Positions 36,074 through 44,543 of a stretch of DNA of 64,000 nt are shown here, one piece after another. The position numbers and the translations under genes are program-made. Every line of letters starts with the position of its first letter. Positions within the stretch are counted from its first letter, which is position 1. Source of the stretch: Segatella copri (GTDB lineage: Bacteria; Bacteroidota; Bacteroidia; Bacteroidales; Bacteroidaceae); NCBI RefSeq assembly GCF_026015625.1, contig NZ_JAPDVG010000001.1:2046001-2110000 (forward strand). Reading direction: 5' to 3'. Under the pieces are notes generated by a model that saw only the letters and a list, made by a program, of their open reading frames with translations, had not been told where the DNA came from and ran no database searches.

Positions 36074-36484
36074 ATGAGAGCAACAGAACGTTATGAGAGG
36101 GCATGGAATGCCTTCCAGATTCATTTGAATCATAATCCAAAAGCCAGTTTGATTCCTTTTTTAAAGGAACGGCATGTAAGCCATCGCTCGATGCATAGAT
36201 GGATGTCAGAGAAAGGTTATTCTGTTAGGTTAGCCAAACAGCAGATTCGTCTGCTTCAGGCCGAAGCCCGTAAGGAATGTTCCGAGGCAATAGCCAGGGA
36301 CACTGGGATGATGTTCCTTCCCATGGAAATGCCATCCGAACCCGTCTGTCCAGAGAACTATCTTTTTGGCATAACCCTAACCTTCCCAAATGGAACGATA
36401 GTCACCATCAAGAAAGGTAGCGCCAAATCTGTCATGCATCTGATGAAACTTTATGAAAAGGAGGATATGCTATGTTTGGACTAA
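36074..36484 (+). CDS. IS66 accessory protein TnpA
   Basis: A 136-residue IS66 OrfA (MRATERYERAWNAFQIHLNH), with an HTH-like SHRSMHRWMSEKGYSVRLAK. The start follows a promoter TACCTTTG at about 36040 and excludes the longer frame from 36044. It overlaps tnpB by 13 bp. TnpA is needed with TnpB for transposition. Confidence 0.85.
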   Translation: MRATERYERAWNAFQIHLNHNPKASLIPFLKERHVSHRSMHRWMSEKGYSVRLAKQQIRLLQAEARKECSEAIARDTGMMFLPMEMPSEPVCPENYLFGITLTFPNGTIVTIKKGSAKSVMHLMKLYEKEDMLCLD

Positions 36485-36819
36485 ACGAAAATACCCAGTA
36501 TTACGTCTGCCAGCGATATGTCCGAATGAACATGGGCATAAATGGTCTGTACCAGATTGTGAGGACGGAGATGGAGCTGCCGCCACTCGGTGGTGCCGTC
36601 TTCATCTTCTTCTCAAAGAACCGCCAGCAGGTAAAAATGCTCAAATGGGATGGCGACGGTTTCCTGCTGTATCAGAAGCGACTGGAGCGAGGAACCTTTG
36701 AATTACCATTCTTTGATCCCCAAAGCAAACAATGCAAAATGCCTTACAAGACGCTATCTGCCATCATGAGCGGAATTTGCCTGAAAAGTATGAGATATAG
36801 AAAACGGCTTAATCTTTAG
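36472..36819 (+). CDS. IS66 accessory protein TnpB
   Basis: A 115-residue IS66 Orf2-type TnpB (GINGLYQIVRTEMELPPLGG; VFIFFSKNRQQVKMLKWDGDG). The family motif with the conserved KMLKWDGDGF is intact. It is translated from an overlapping start within tnpA. Confidence 0.9.
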   Translation: MFGLNENTQYYVCQRYVRMNMGINGLYQIVRTEMELPPLGGAVFIFFSKNRQQVKMLKWDGDGFLLYQKRLERGTFELPFFDPQSKQCKMPYKTLSAIMSGICLKSMRYRKRLNL

Positions 36820-36920
36820 GTGTGTAAGACTGCGTTTAATAGCTTGTATATCAGCAAGATAGTAAAAATAAATATCTGAAAATCCTTGCATATCTCGATA
36901 TTTTTTCGTACCTTTGCACT

Positions 36921-38501
36921 ATGAAAAAGGACGAAATTATAGTACTTTTAAAGGAACAGCTTCAGCTTGCAAACGAGCAGCTTCAGCAAGCTAATGCTAC
37001 GGTGAGTTCGTTGACTACACAGGTCAACGAACTCATTGAACGTATAAAGTCATTAGAAGAACTACTTGTCCAGAAAGGAATCGCCATTGACAAAGCGAAT
37101 CGTCAGAACAAGGCACTCGGCAAGCTCGTTTCAGGCAAGAAGTCCGAACGTCAGGAAAAGAATCCACAAGCCTCGATGACCCAGGAGGAATTTGACAAGA
37201 AGAAAACAGAGCAGGCCGAAAAGAGAAAGGCACGCAAAAACAATGGTGCCAAACGTGACATGCATTACGAGATGAAAGAGGTGCATGTTACGATAGATCC
37301 AGTCATGGATGCAGAGCTTTTGAAGACGTTGCGTCTCTTCGGGACTCGTACCTGTATACGTTACAGCATGGAACCCATCAAGTTCATCAAGACCGTGTAT
37401 CACATAAACACTTATACGGATGGAAGTATCATGTATCCGGGGAAGACTCCGCCGGCTCTGTTGTTGAATTCTTCCTATTCACCTTCCTTTGCAGCAGGTC
37501 TCCTGGAGATGCGATACATCTATTCCATGCCGGTAGAGCGAATTACCAAATACTTTGCCGACAATGGGTTTACGTTAAGGAAAGCCACGGCAAACAAGCT
37601 GATTGCCAGAAGTGCCGATGTGCTGGAAAACTTCTATAAGGCTATCTGCCAAGTAGTGTTGCAGCAGGATTATGTATCGGCAGACGAGACATACCATAAA
37701 GTGCTGTTAGCCAAGACAAAGCCTACAGACAAGGGGTCGAAGAAAGGCTACCTCTGGGCTGTAAGTGCGCCTGAACTGGGACTTGTCTTCTTCGTATATG
37801 AGGATGGATCACGCTCTGAGCAGGTCATACTTAACGTATTCTCTGATTATAAAGGTACCATACAGAGTGATGCATATGCTCCTTACCGGAAACTGGAGTC
37901 GGATGCTTATCCTGACATTATGAGAATCGCCTGCCTACAGCATGTCAAGAGAGATTTCATCGACTGCGGCAAGGAAGACAAGGATGCTCAGGAAGTCGTA
38001 GATATCCTCAACAGATTTTATCGAGAAGACAAAAAACATAAGGTTGGGGTAAATGGATGGACCGTTGAAGACCATCTAGCCTATCGGCAGTCATATGCAC
38101 CGGACATTTTACAGGATTTATTGGAGAAACTGGAGGAAATATCTTCCAGAAAGGATTTGCTGCCCAAGTCTACCTTGGCGCAGGCGGTCGGTTATGCCCT
38201 TAATGAATATAATGCCATTTGTGACATCTTCAAAAGAGGTGATACGGCTCTCGATAACAACTATATTGAGAGAATCCAGAGGTACATATCACTATCAAGA
38301 AGAAACTCAATGTTCTTTGGTTCGCACGAAGGAGCAAGCCGGGCGGCTATCCTATATTCCATCGCCATCTCATGCAGGCTGAATGGCATTAATCTATTTG
38401 AATACATATGCAACGTAATAGAAAAGACTGCAGAATGGCAACCCAATACCCCATTGGAAAAATATAGAAACTTACTTCCTGACCGATGGAAAAAGCAGTA
38501 A
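36921..38501 (+). CDS. IS66 transposase TnpC
   Basis: A 526-residue IS66 transposase. It has an N-terminal leucine-zipper coiled coil (LKEQLQLANEQLQQANATV), the ADETYHKVL Asp, YLWAVSAPELGLVFFVYEDG, QSDAYAPYRKLES, LQHVKRDF, and the C-terminal DNNYIERIQRYISLSRRNSM with FGSHEGASRAAILYS. The DDE residues are present. Its own TACCTTTG box lies at about 36908. Confidence 0.92.
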   Translation: MKKDEIIVLLKEQLQLANEQLQQANATVSSLTTQVNELIERIKSLEELLVQKGIAIDKANRQNKALGKLVSGKKSERQEKNPQASMTQEEFDKKKTEQAEKRKARKNNGAKRDMHYEMKEVHVTIDPVMDAELLKTLRLFGTRTCIRYSMEPIKFIKTVYHINTYTDGSIMYPGKTPPALLLNSSYSPSFAAGLLEMRYIYSMPVERITKYFADNGFTLRKATANKLIARSADVLENFYKAICQVVLQQDYVSADETYHKVLLAKTKPTDKGSKKGYLWAVSAPELGLVFFVYEDGSRSEQVILNVFSDYKGTIQSDAYAPYRKLESDAYPDIMRIACLQHVKRDFIDCGKEDKDAQEVVDILNRFYREDKKHKVGVNGWTVEDHLAYRQSYAPDILQDLLEKLEEISSRKDLLPKSTLAQAVGYALNEYNAICDIFKRGDTALDNNYIERIQRYISLSRRNSMFFGSHEGASRAAILYSIAISCRLNGINLFEYICNVIEKTAEWQPNTPLEKYRNLLPDRWKKQ

Positions 38502-38726
38502 CAGCATTAGTTTAATCAGCTGTTACTGCTTTTTTGAATTATGCAAGGTATAAACGCGGAGACGCTTACAATAGGTGACAATAAGGTGACAATAGAAATA
38601 GGGTCTATTGCCACCATTAAACCATTGTATACCAGCAAGTTAATATGCGTGTGGCAAATGTGGCAATAAAATTGATAAAAAAACTTGGCTCTTATACAAA
38701 TATTTAGGGTTGCGATTCCATATCAT

Positions 38727-38743
38727 ATCTCCTGGCTGGAGAT
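38727..38743. promoter_or_regulatory. 17-bp palindrome at the repeat edge (right)
   Basis: ATCTCC-TGGCT-GGAGAT, the inverse of the left copy at 30566-30582. In this copy chance neighbours extend the arms to 8 bp (ATATCTCC/GGAGATAT). It marks the exact end of sequence shared with the left arm. Confidence 0.5.
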
Positions 38744-38964
38744 ATCACAAAAACAATAAGAACTGAGTGGCGATAAAAAGCCACACGATATATAAGAACG
38801 ATAAAATAACTTTTCTAAGAGGACCTTTGAAAGAGAACGAAGAACTTTTCTAAGAGTGCAGACTCTTTTCATCAAACGGGACTCTTGATTCGATATAGAG
38901 AATTAATTAATAACTTCCTGCCGAAAGGCTAGGAAAATCGTATAACTTTATAAATTATTACCGT
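38744..38964 (+). promoter_or_regulatory. Long conserved leader of the surface operon
   Basis: A 221-bp leader almost identical in both operons. It has a GTGGC/GCCAC hairpin (about 38768-38784), two direct repeats AACTTTTCTAAGAG (38808-38821 and 38843-38856) and a CCTGCCGAAAGGCTAGG hairpin before the ATG. Only a weak -7-like GACCTTTG is seen. The leader is probably transcribed 5' UTR and may carry post-transcriptional control. Confidence 0.5.
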
Positions 38965-41900
38965 ATGAAAAGAAAGTATTTTAGCGCGCTGCTTATGGGT
39001 GCATTGACAATTGCCTCGGTAAGCACATTTACTTCTTGTAAGGACTACGATGATGACATCAACATGAATACGTCGCAAATCAAGGACTTGCAGGAACAAT
39101 TAAAGACTTTGCAGACTGCGTTGGATCAAGCCAAGAATGATGCAACAACAGCACATGCAAACTTCGCTACTAAAGCGGATCTCAATTCTCTTCAGACCGA
39201 GGTAGCAAATTTGGTAACTGCAGAGAAGTTACAGAAAGCCATCGATGACTTGAACGCCATTATCGCAGGTAAGGCAGACAAGGCTGACCTCGAAAAGCTT
39301 GCTGCAAGAATCGATGCTATTGATTCTTCTCTCAACACAATCGGCACTACCTTGAAAACTTTGGATGGTGCTGTGACTGCTGCTCAAACAAACTTGGATA
39401 CGCAGAAGGAGACTCTTGACAAGTTGACCGAGAAGATTGGTTCACTCGAAACCCAGTTGGGCAAGAAAGTTGACTTGGAGGCTTACAACGCTAAGATTGC
39501 TGAGTTGCAAAAGGGAATCGACGAAGCTAAGGCTGCTGCAGGTGACGTTACAGAAATCAAAAAGCTGAAAGATACAATGGAAGCTATCAGCAAGAAGGTT
39601 GACAAAGTTGCAGCAGATGCAAACGTCATCACTGTCATGGTAGCAAAGCAGCTTAAGTCTTTGGTTCTCAAACCAGACTTCTATTGGGAAGGTCTTGAGG
39701 GTATCGAGGCTCCTTGGGCAGAACCTGCAACATACACCTTCGGTGATAAGACCGAGTTTAATTACAAAGTATCTACAGCTGTAGGATTCAAGACTATCAA
39801 GGCTACTGTAAACGATAAAGTTCCAGCTAGACCTGGCGAGAAAGTTTACTTGCAGAACGGTGCTATTGCTAAGTATCACATGAATCCTTCAACAGCAAGC
39901 TTGGAAGGTGCACAATTCAGCTTCTTCACAAACCTTGCTGAGGTATATACACGTTCTGGTGATGAGACCATCGCTACTCCAAAAGAGGCTAAATATGTTG
40001 CCAATGGCAAGAACACTGTTGTTGATGGTATTTTGAGCGTTCCATTCACTATCAATACCAAGAAAGTTAATGATTTGTTCGCAGAATGGGCAAAGGGCAA
40101 GGATTCTAATGGCAATCAAATCATAGACCCTGTAATTCCTAACAATGGTTGGGAAGATGCTGAAGACAACCAGGCATACGGCTCTAAGTTGCCATTCATT
40201 GCTCTTCAGGCTCAGATGAAGGATACAACTATCACATCTGACTATGCTGTTGTAACTCCTGCTAAGTACATCCTCAAGGCTCTCGCAGATAACACTCCTG
40301 AGACAGTTCTTGACCAGAACACATTCATCAACGGTGCCCCACATGCAGGTGTTATTGGTGACAACCACCTTTATACAACTTTGTATGGTACTAATTTAGA
40401 GGAATATGGTAAGACACCGGCAGATGCCCTGACGCATGGTGTTATCACAATGCCAGCTACTCACTCTGTAGTATATAATGAGACCATCGACTTGAAGCCA
40501 TTCGTAGAGACTCACTTCGACTACGAGACATTCGCTAAGTATGGCAAGTCATATAAGGATCAGACTATGACCGATGCTGAGCTTGAGGCTCTCGGCTTGC
40601 ACTATGAGTTCATCCCTATCGACTATTACCTCGGTGAGGAGACAACTAGTGAGACCGCTCACTTCGAGCAGATTGGTGACAAGACTTCTGGTGTATTCGC
40701 TCCTCGTTCTGTTGATGCAGACGGTAAGACCATCAAGGGCCAGACTGCAACTAAGGAAGCTGTAGAGCGTGAGCCATTGGTTCGTGTAAACTTGGTTGAT
40801 GGCGAAGGCAACATCGTACTTTATGGTTACATCAAGGTTCGTATCGTTGAGAAGCCAGTTGTTGACATGAAGGTTGAGGTTAACCTCGGCGACTTGTACT
40901 TCAACTGTGGTGATGAGGGCAAGATGACTTGGTCACAGGTTGAGAACCTCATACTCTCTAAGTTGGGTACAGACGGTATGACCAAGCAAACTTTCGAGAA
41001 CGAATACTATCTTGAGACTGAGGGTGGTCACACGGTAATGCCTACAGTTGCAAATGGTGGTACATTGTACAATGCTGCACAGAAGTGGTATGCAGTACGT
41101 TACTCTGACGCAGACAAGACCAAGAAGGTTAACGACGCTGACTCTTACGGTCGTGTATGGTACACACCTCATGACAACGCTACTGGCGGTCAGGGTTGGG
41201 ATAACCAGACCAACGTATTGGTTTGGAACTTCACAACAGATGCTAATGCAGGTAAGATGAATGCAGCTTCTTACAAGAAGTTGATGGAGGAAACTGGCGT
41301 TTCTTACGCTTCTAAGGGTGAGAATACCAAGGCTCTCTATACATGGGTACGCTTCGTCCACAAGTTGAACGGTACTTCTATCTGGGTTAAGTTGAACTTC
41401 GCTCCTACGAAGCTCCACTTCGAGTATGGTAAGATTGCCAACAAGGACTTGCACCACTGGTTCCAGTTGAACTCTACATACGTTCCTGGTGGTGAGAACG
41501 ACCTCGATGTTCACGCTAACGTTCCTACTCCTGCAGAGTATGGTCAAATAGCTCTCACAGCAGACAAGTTTGACAAGGACTTGTTGGAGTACTGGAGAAA
41601 CAAGAAGGTACTTGTAACTCTTGAGGGTAACAAGGATAAGTTCTCTAAATTCTATAATGCAGACGGCACCGCAAAGACAGAGTTGAACTTCGGCTTCGTA
41701 TTGCCTAAGAAGGGTGTAAACTCTACTGTAGATGCTGTAAATGGCACATGGGATGTTAAGGGTGCTTCTGGTTCTGTTTGGACTTTGAAACTTTCTGACA
41801 GCAACCACAAGATTATTGCAATTGAGCAGGATGGTGTTGCATTGGCTCACCCTGAGACAGTCGCTGAACTTCGTCAGAATACTTACGACAGCAAGTACTC

Positions 41901-42786
41901 TATCCTCCACTACTACGGTGATGAGGGTATCAATGACAACGCTGCTACCGACCTCCTCAACAACATGGGTCGTCGTGACGCAAAGGGCAATGACATCAAG
42001 AACGATTACTTGACAAACAACATTGATAAGACATTCACTGCTTATCTTGAGGTAACTCTCTCTGATGACCCTTGCTACCAGCCATTGGTTGAGAACAACT
42101 TGTTCAACGTTCGCTTCCTCCGTCCAATCAACGTAGCTCCTAAGAATGTAACTTGGACCGATGCTTTGAATGCGGAGGAGTCAGTTAAGTTGACAGACTT
42201 GGTTAGCATCAAGGATTGGCGTGACTACAGCGTATTGGTAAATGGCAATTACGCTGATAACACCAACGCACAGGTTCCTTATGAGTTCTACAACATCACA
42301 GACTTGGCAGTAATTCGTGAGGAAATCCGTTCAGACGCTATGGAAGCGATCTCTGTACGTTCTGCAGCTGCTCTCACCGACGCTAAGGAAATCGCTCAGT
42401 TGCCTATCGTTGACGAAGTTCCTTCTTTGACAAGCTACAGAATGGAGCATGGTATCACTACAGCAACTTACTTGAAGGTTTACAATGGTAATAACCAGGA
42501 GATCTTCAACAGCGAGCAGCATGGTACATCACCAAACGGTATCTGGACTAAGGGTGCTGGTGATTACGTGAACTATGGTAAGATCAACTATGTAAACAAT
42601 GGTGGTGGTGCACAAATCTTCCACATCTACGTACCAATCGCAGTGAAGTACGCTTGGGGTAATGTGAAGTACAGCGACACAAACTTGCGGACCTCTGGTG
42701 TTAAGACAAACCTTGACTACACTCAGAAGGTATGGGCTGTCATCACAGTCAACAAGACTGTAAACTCTGGCGCAAAGCGTCACTAA
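38965..42786 (+). CDS. Large surface lipoprotein (right operon, intact)
   Basis: A 1273-residue lipoprotein. Its signal peptide and CKDYDDD start are identical to the left protein. From about residue 30 to 230 it has a long heptad-type coiled coil (LQEQLKTLQTALDQAKNDAT ... KADKADLEKLAARIDAIDSS) in place of the left protein's DUF4988/collagen-like part. The rest is a large beta-rich region paralogous to the left C-terminal part (shared traits: KYHMNPS, VEREPLVRVNLVDGEG versus REPLVQVLVKRGD, and the final YAWGNVKY/YEWGEF segment). It is likely anchored in the outer membrane and displayed on the surface. The function is unknown; adhesion or stalk formation is a guess. Confidence 0.85.
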   Translation: MKRKYFSALLMGALTIASVSTFTSCKDYDDDINMNTSQIKDLQEQLKTLQTALDQAKNDATTAHANFATKADLNSLQTEVANLVTAEKLQKAIDDLNAIIAGKADKADLEKLAARIDAIDSSLNTIGTTLKTLDGAVTAAQTNLDTQKETLDKLTEKIGSLETQLGKKVDLEAYNAKIAELQKGIDEAKAAAGDVTEIKKLKDTMEAISKKVDKVAADANVITVMVAKQLKSLVLKPDFYWEGLEGIEAPWAEPATYTFGDKTEFNYKVSTAVGFKTIKATVNDKVPARPGEKVYLQNGAIAKYHMNPSTASLEGAQFSFFTNLAEVYTRSGDETIATPKEAKYVANGKNTVVDGILSVPFTINTKKVNDLFAEWAKGKDSNGNQIIDPVIPNNGWEDAEDNQAYGSKLPFIALQAQMKDTTITSDYAVVTPAKYILKALADNTPETVLDQNTFINGAPHAGVIGDNHLYTTLYGTNLEEYGKTPADALTHGVITMPATHSVVYNETIDLKPFVETHFDYETFAKYGKSYKDQTMTDAELEALGLHYEFIPIDYYLGEETTSETAHFEQIGDKTSGVFAPRSVDADGKTIKGQTATKEAVEREPLVRVNLVDGEGNIVLYGYIKVRIVEKPVVDMKVEVNLGDLYFNCGDEGKMTWSQVENLILSKLGTDGMTKQTFENEYYLETEGGHTVMPTVANGGTLYNAAQKWYAVRYSDADKTKKVNDADSYGRVWYTPHDNATGGQGWDNQTNVLVWNFTTDANAGKMNAASYKKLMEETGVSYASKGENTKALYTWVRFVHKLNGTSIWVKLNFAPTKLHFEYGKIANKDLHHWFQLNSTYVPGGENDLDVHANVPTPAEYGQIALTADKFDKDLLEYWRNKKVLVTLEGNKDKFSKFYNADGTAKTELNFGFVLPKKGVNSTVDAVNGTWDVKGASGSVWTLKLSDSNHKIIAIEQDGVALAHPETVAELRQNTYDSKYSILHYYGDEGINDNAATDLLNNMGRRDAKGNDIKNDYLTNNIDKTFTAYLEVTLSDDPCYQPLVENNLFNVRFLRPINVAPKNVTWTDALNAEESVKLTDLVSIKDWRDYSVLVNGNYADNTNAQVPYEFYNITDLAVIREEIRSDAMEAISVRSAAALTDAKEIAQLPIVDEVPSLTSYRMEHGITTATYLKVYNGNNQEIFNSEQHGTSPNGIWTKGAGDYVNYGKINYVNNGGGAQIFHIYVPIAVKYAWGNVKYSDTNLRTSGVKTNLDYTQKVWAVITVNKTVNSGAKRH

Positions 42787-42815
42787 AATTTACAGATCAT
42801 CTTTGAAATAAGGAG

Positions 42816-42843
42816 GGGGTGTCAACTCATTGACACCCCTTTT
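42816..42843 (+). terminator. Intercistronic hairpin after the right surface gene
   Basis: GGGGTGTCA (42816-42824) pairs with TGACACCCC (42831-42839), followed by TTTTATT. It is the counterpart of 25091-25121 and probably reduces expression of the downstream genes. Confidence 0.8.
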
Positions 42844-42866
42844 ATTCTTAATAAACATTTATTATT

Positions 42867-43382
42867 ATGAAAAAGATCGTATTATTCATTTTCGGATTGG
42901 CTGCCTTGATGTTCGCATCATGCGGTCAAAAAGAAAAGAACGTAAAACAGCTGGAGCAGCAATATCTCGTTCAACCTGTTGATTCTTTTTCGGGCAAGGA
43001 CACATCCGAAGTTATGTACTTGGTAAATAGCTTCATTGACAAGCTCAACCAAAAAGACATCAAATCAGCTGTCTCCATGCTTTCTTATCTAGATGGCAAC
43101 GATATTGTACCATTGCCTGCTGAACTCGTCAAGCGTCAATGCAATGCCTTGGCCAATGCACAGGGAGTGAAATACACCGTTGACCGTTTGGTGTTCAACG
43201 AGGAGAAAGACAATATCGTAAAAGTTAATATCTTGTTGTTTGAAAAGAAGCCAGGCGATACAAGACCTAACAGCATTTCTCTGTATCTCAAACCTATCCG
43301 CAAAGACAACAGATGGTATTTGACAACTGTTGACAATATCACTGACTCAAACAACATGGGTGGTACCAAAATTCAAAACTAA
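42867..43382 (+). CDS. Small lipoprotein (right operon)
   Basis: A 171-residue lipoprotein with signal peptide and lipobox (LIFGLAALMFASC style: MKKIVLFIFGLAALMFASCG). A helical part is followed by a small alpha+beta domain (NIVKVNILLFEKKPGD ... KDNRWYLTTVDNI). It corresponds to 24566-25066 by position and layout but is diverged. It lies 12 bp before the OmpA-like gene, a tight operon. Confidence 0.78.
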   Translation: MKKIVLFIFGLAALMFASCGQKEKNVKQLEQQYLVQPVDSFSGKDTSEVMYLVNSFIDKLNQKDIKSAVSMLSYLDGNDIVPLPAELVKRQCNALANAQGVKYTVDRLVFNEEKDNIVKVNILLFEKKPGDTRPNSISLYLKPIRKDNRWYLTTVDNITDSNNMGGTKIQN

Positions 43383-43394
43383 TTTTAGAGAATT

Positions 43395-44540
43395 ATGAAA
43401 TCATATAAATATTTATTGGCAACAGCCGTTCTCGCTTCTTTAGGAATGAATTCCATGGCACAGGCTACCTATACAGACAAGGATGGAAACGAGTATCAGT
43501 TTAAGAAGCATTTCTACCTCGATATTCAGGGAGGTGGACAGTATACACTGGGCGAGGCTAAGTTCAAGGACTTACTCTCTCCTAATATTCAGGGAGCTAT
43601 TGGCTATCAATTCTCTCCAGTTTTCGGACTCCGTGCTCAGATGAACGGACTCTGGAGCAAGGGCGGCTGGGCTGGTTTCCGCTCCAAAGTGGGAGAAAAG
43701 CCTTACAACGCCAAATATAAGTTTAAATATATAGCTCCTGGTGTAGATTTCATGTTCAACCTCTCCAACCTTTTCTGTGGCTGGAACCCGAGCCGTGTGT
43801 TTAATATAAGTGCTTTCGCTGGCGGTGGTATCAACTGGGCTGGCGGCAACCAAGAGATAAACGACATCGCTGCCACACTTGAGAACCTCAACGACTACAA
43901 CCTGGAATATCTCTGGCAGGGAAAGAAGGTTCGCCCATACGGCAGAGCCGGTATCGATCTGGAATTCAAGGTAAGCAAGGCTGTGAGCATCATGCTCGAA
44001 GGCAATGCCAACATGATTTCAGACAAGTACAACTCTAAGAAGGCAGATAACCCTGACTGGTACTTCAATGCACTGGCAGGTGTACGCATCAACCTGGGCA
44101 AGAGCTATACCAAGAAGGCTAAGCCGGTAGAGGAACCTGCTCCGGCACCAGCTCCTAAGCAGGAATATGTAGCTCCTAAGCCAGAGCCTAAGCCAGCTCC
44201 TGTAGAGAAGAAGGTAGAGGAGATTCGCCGTGATATCTTCTTCACCATCAATTCTTACAAGATTGCTCCTGCTGAGGATGCTAAGATCCGTGAGGTGGTT
44301 GACTACCTTGGAAAGAACCCAGAGGCAAAGGTTGTAGTAACCGGCTATGCTGACAAGGGTACTGGTAACGAGCGCATCAACGACCGCATCGCTGCTAAGC
44401 GTGCTGCTGCCGTTGTCTGGATGTTGGAGAAGCGCTATGGCATTTCTGCTGAGCGCATCACAGAGGAATCAAAGGGTGCTCGTGTTCAGCCATTTGCTGA
44501 GAATAACATGAACCGTGTTTCTATCATGATTGCTAAATAA
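43395..44540 (+). CDS. OmpA-family outer membrane protein (right operon)
   Basis: A 381-residue paralogue of 17906-19051 with the same domain order: signal peptide, barrel, Pro-rich linker and OmpA C-terminal domain. The middle (LEYLWQGKKVRPYGRAGIDL through the linker) is identical in protein and nearly identical in DNA to the left copy, while the N-terminal third and C-terminal details differ (EKRYGISAERIT versus [12 protein letters not shown]). It may help to anchor or export the operon's surface lipoprotein; this is inferred from conserved co-occurrence in both operons. Confidence 0.9.
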   Translation: MKSYKYLLATAVLASLGMNSMAQATYTDKDGNEYQFKKHFYLDIQGGGQYTLGEAKFKDLLSPNIQGAIGYQFSPVFGLRAQMNGLWSKGGWAGFRSKVGEKPYNAKYKFKYIAPGVDFMFNLSNLFCGWNPSRVFNISAFAGGGINWAGGNQEINDIAATLENLNDYNLEYLWQGKKVRPYGRAGIDLEFKVSKAVSIMLEGNANMISDKYNSKKADNPDWYFNALAGVRINLGKSYTKKAKPVEEPAPAPAPKQEYVAPKPEPKPAPVEKKVEEIRRDIFFTINSYKIAPAEDAKIREVVDYLGKNPEAKVVVTGYADKGTGNERINDRIAAKRAAAVVWMLEKRYGISAERITEESKGARVQPFAENNMNRVSIMIAK

Positions 44541-44543
44541 AGT

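Larger units (their letters stand above)
35993..38569 (+). mobile_element. IS66-family insertion sequence (2577 bp)
   Basis: A complete IS66. The ends are 27-bp inverted repeats with two differences (GTAAGCGGCTCCGCATTTAT at the left, GTAAGCGTCTCCGCGTTTAT inverted at the right, both continuing ACCTTGC). An exact 8-bp target duplication AATAGGTG lies at 35985-35992 and 38570-38577. It carries three genes. It inserted in a small inverted repeat (GGCAATAGGTGACAATA ... TCTATTGCC). Confidence 0.95.
38727..39059. repeat. Inner inverted repeat, right arm (333 bp)
   Basis: Inverted partner of 30250-30582 with two base differences. The central segment between the arms (30583-38726) is 8144 bp. The 38578-38726 stretch before it contains no gene and no TAnnTTTG box pointing right. 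Confidence 0.93.

Noticed and set aside
30583..38726. Prophage or conjugative element carrying the integrase
   Set aside because: There are no structural, replication, mobilisation or transfer genes; only Abi, recombinase, intron and IS66 genes are present.
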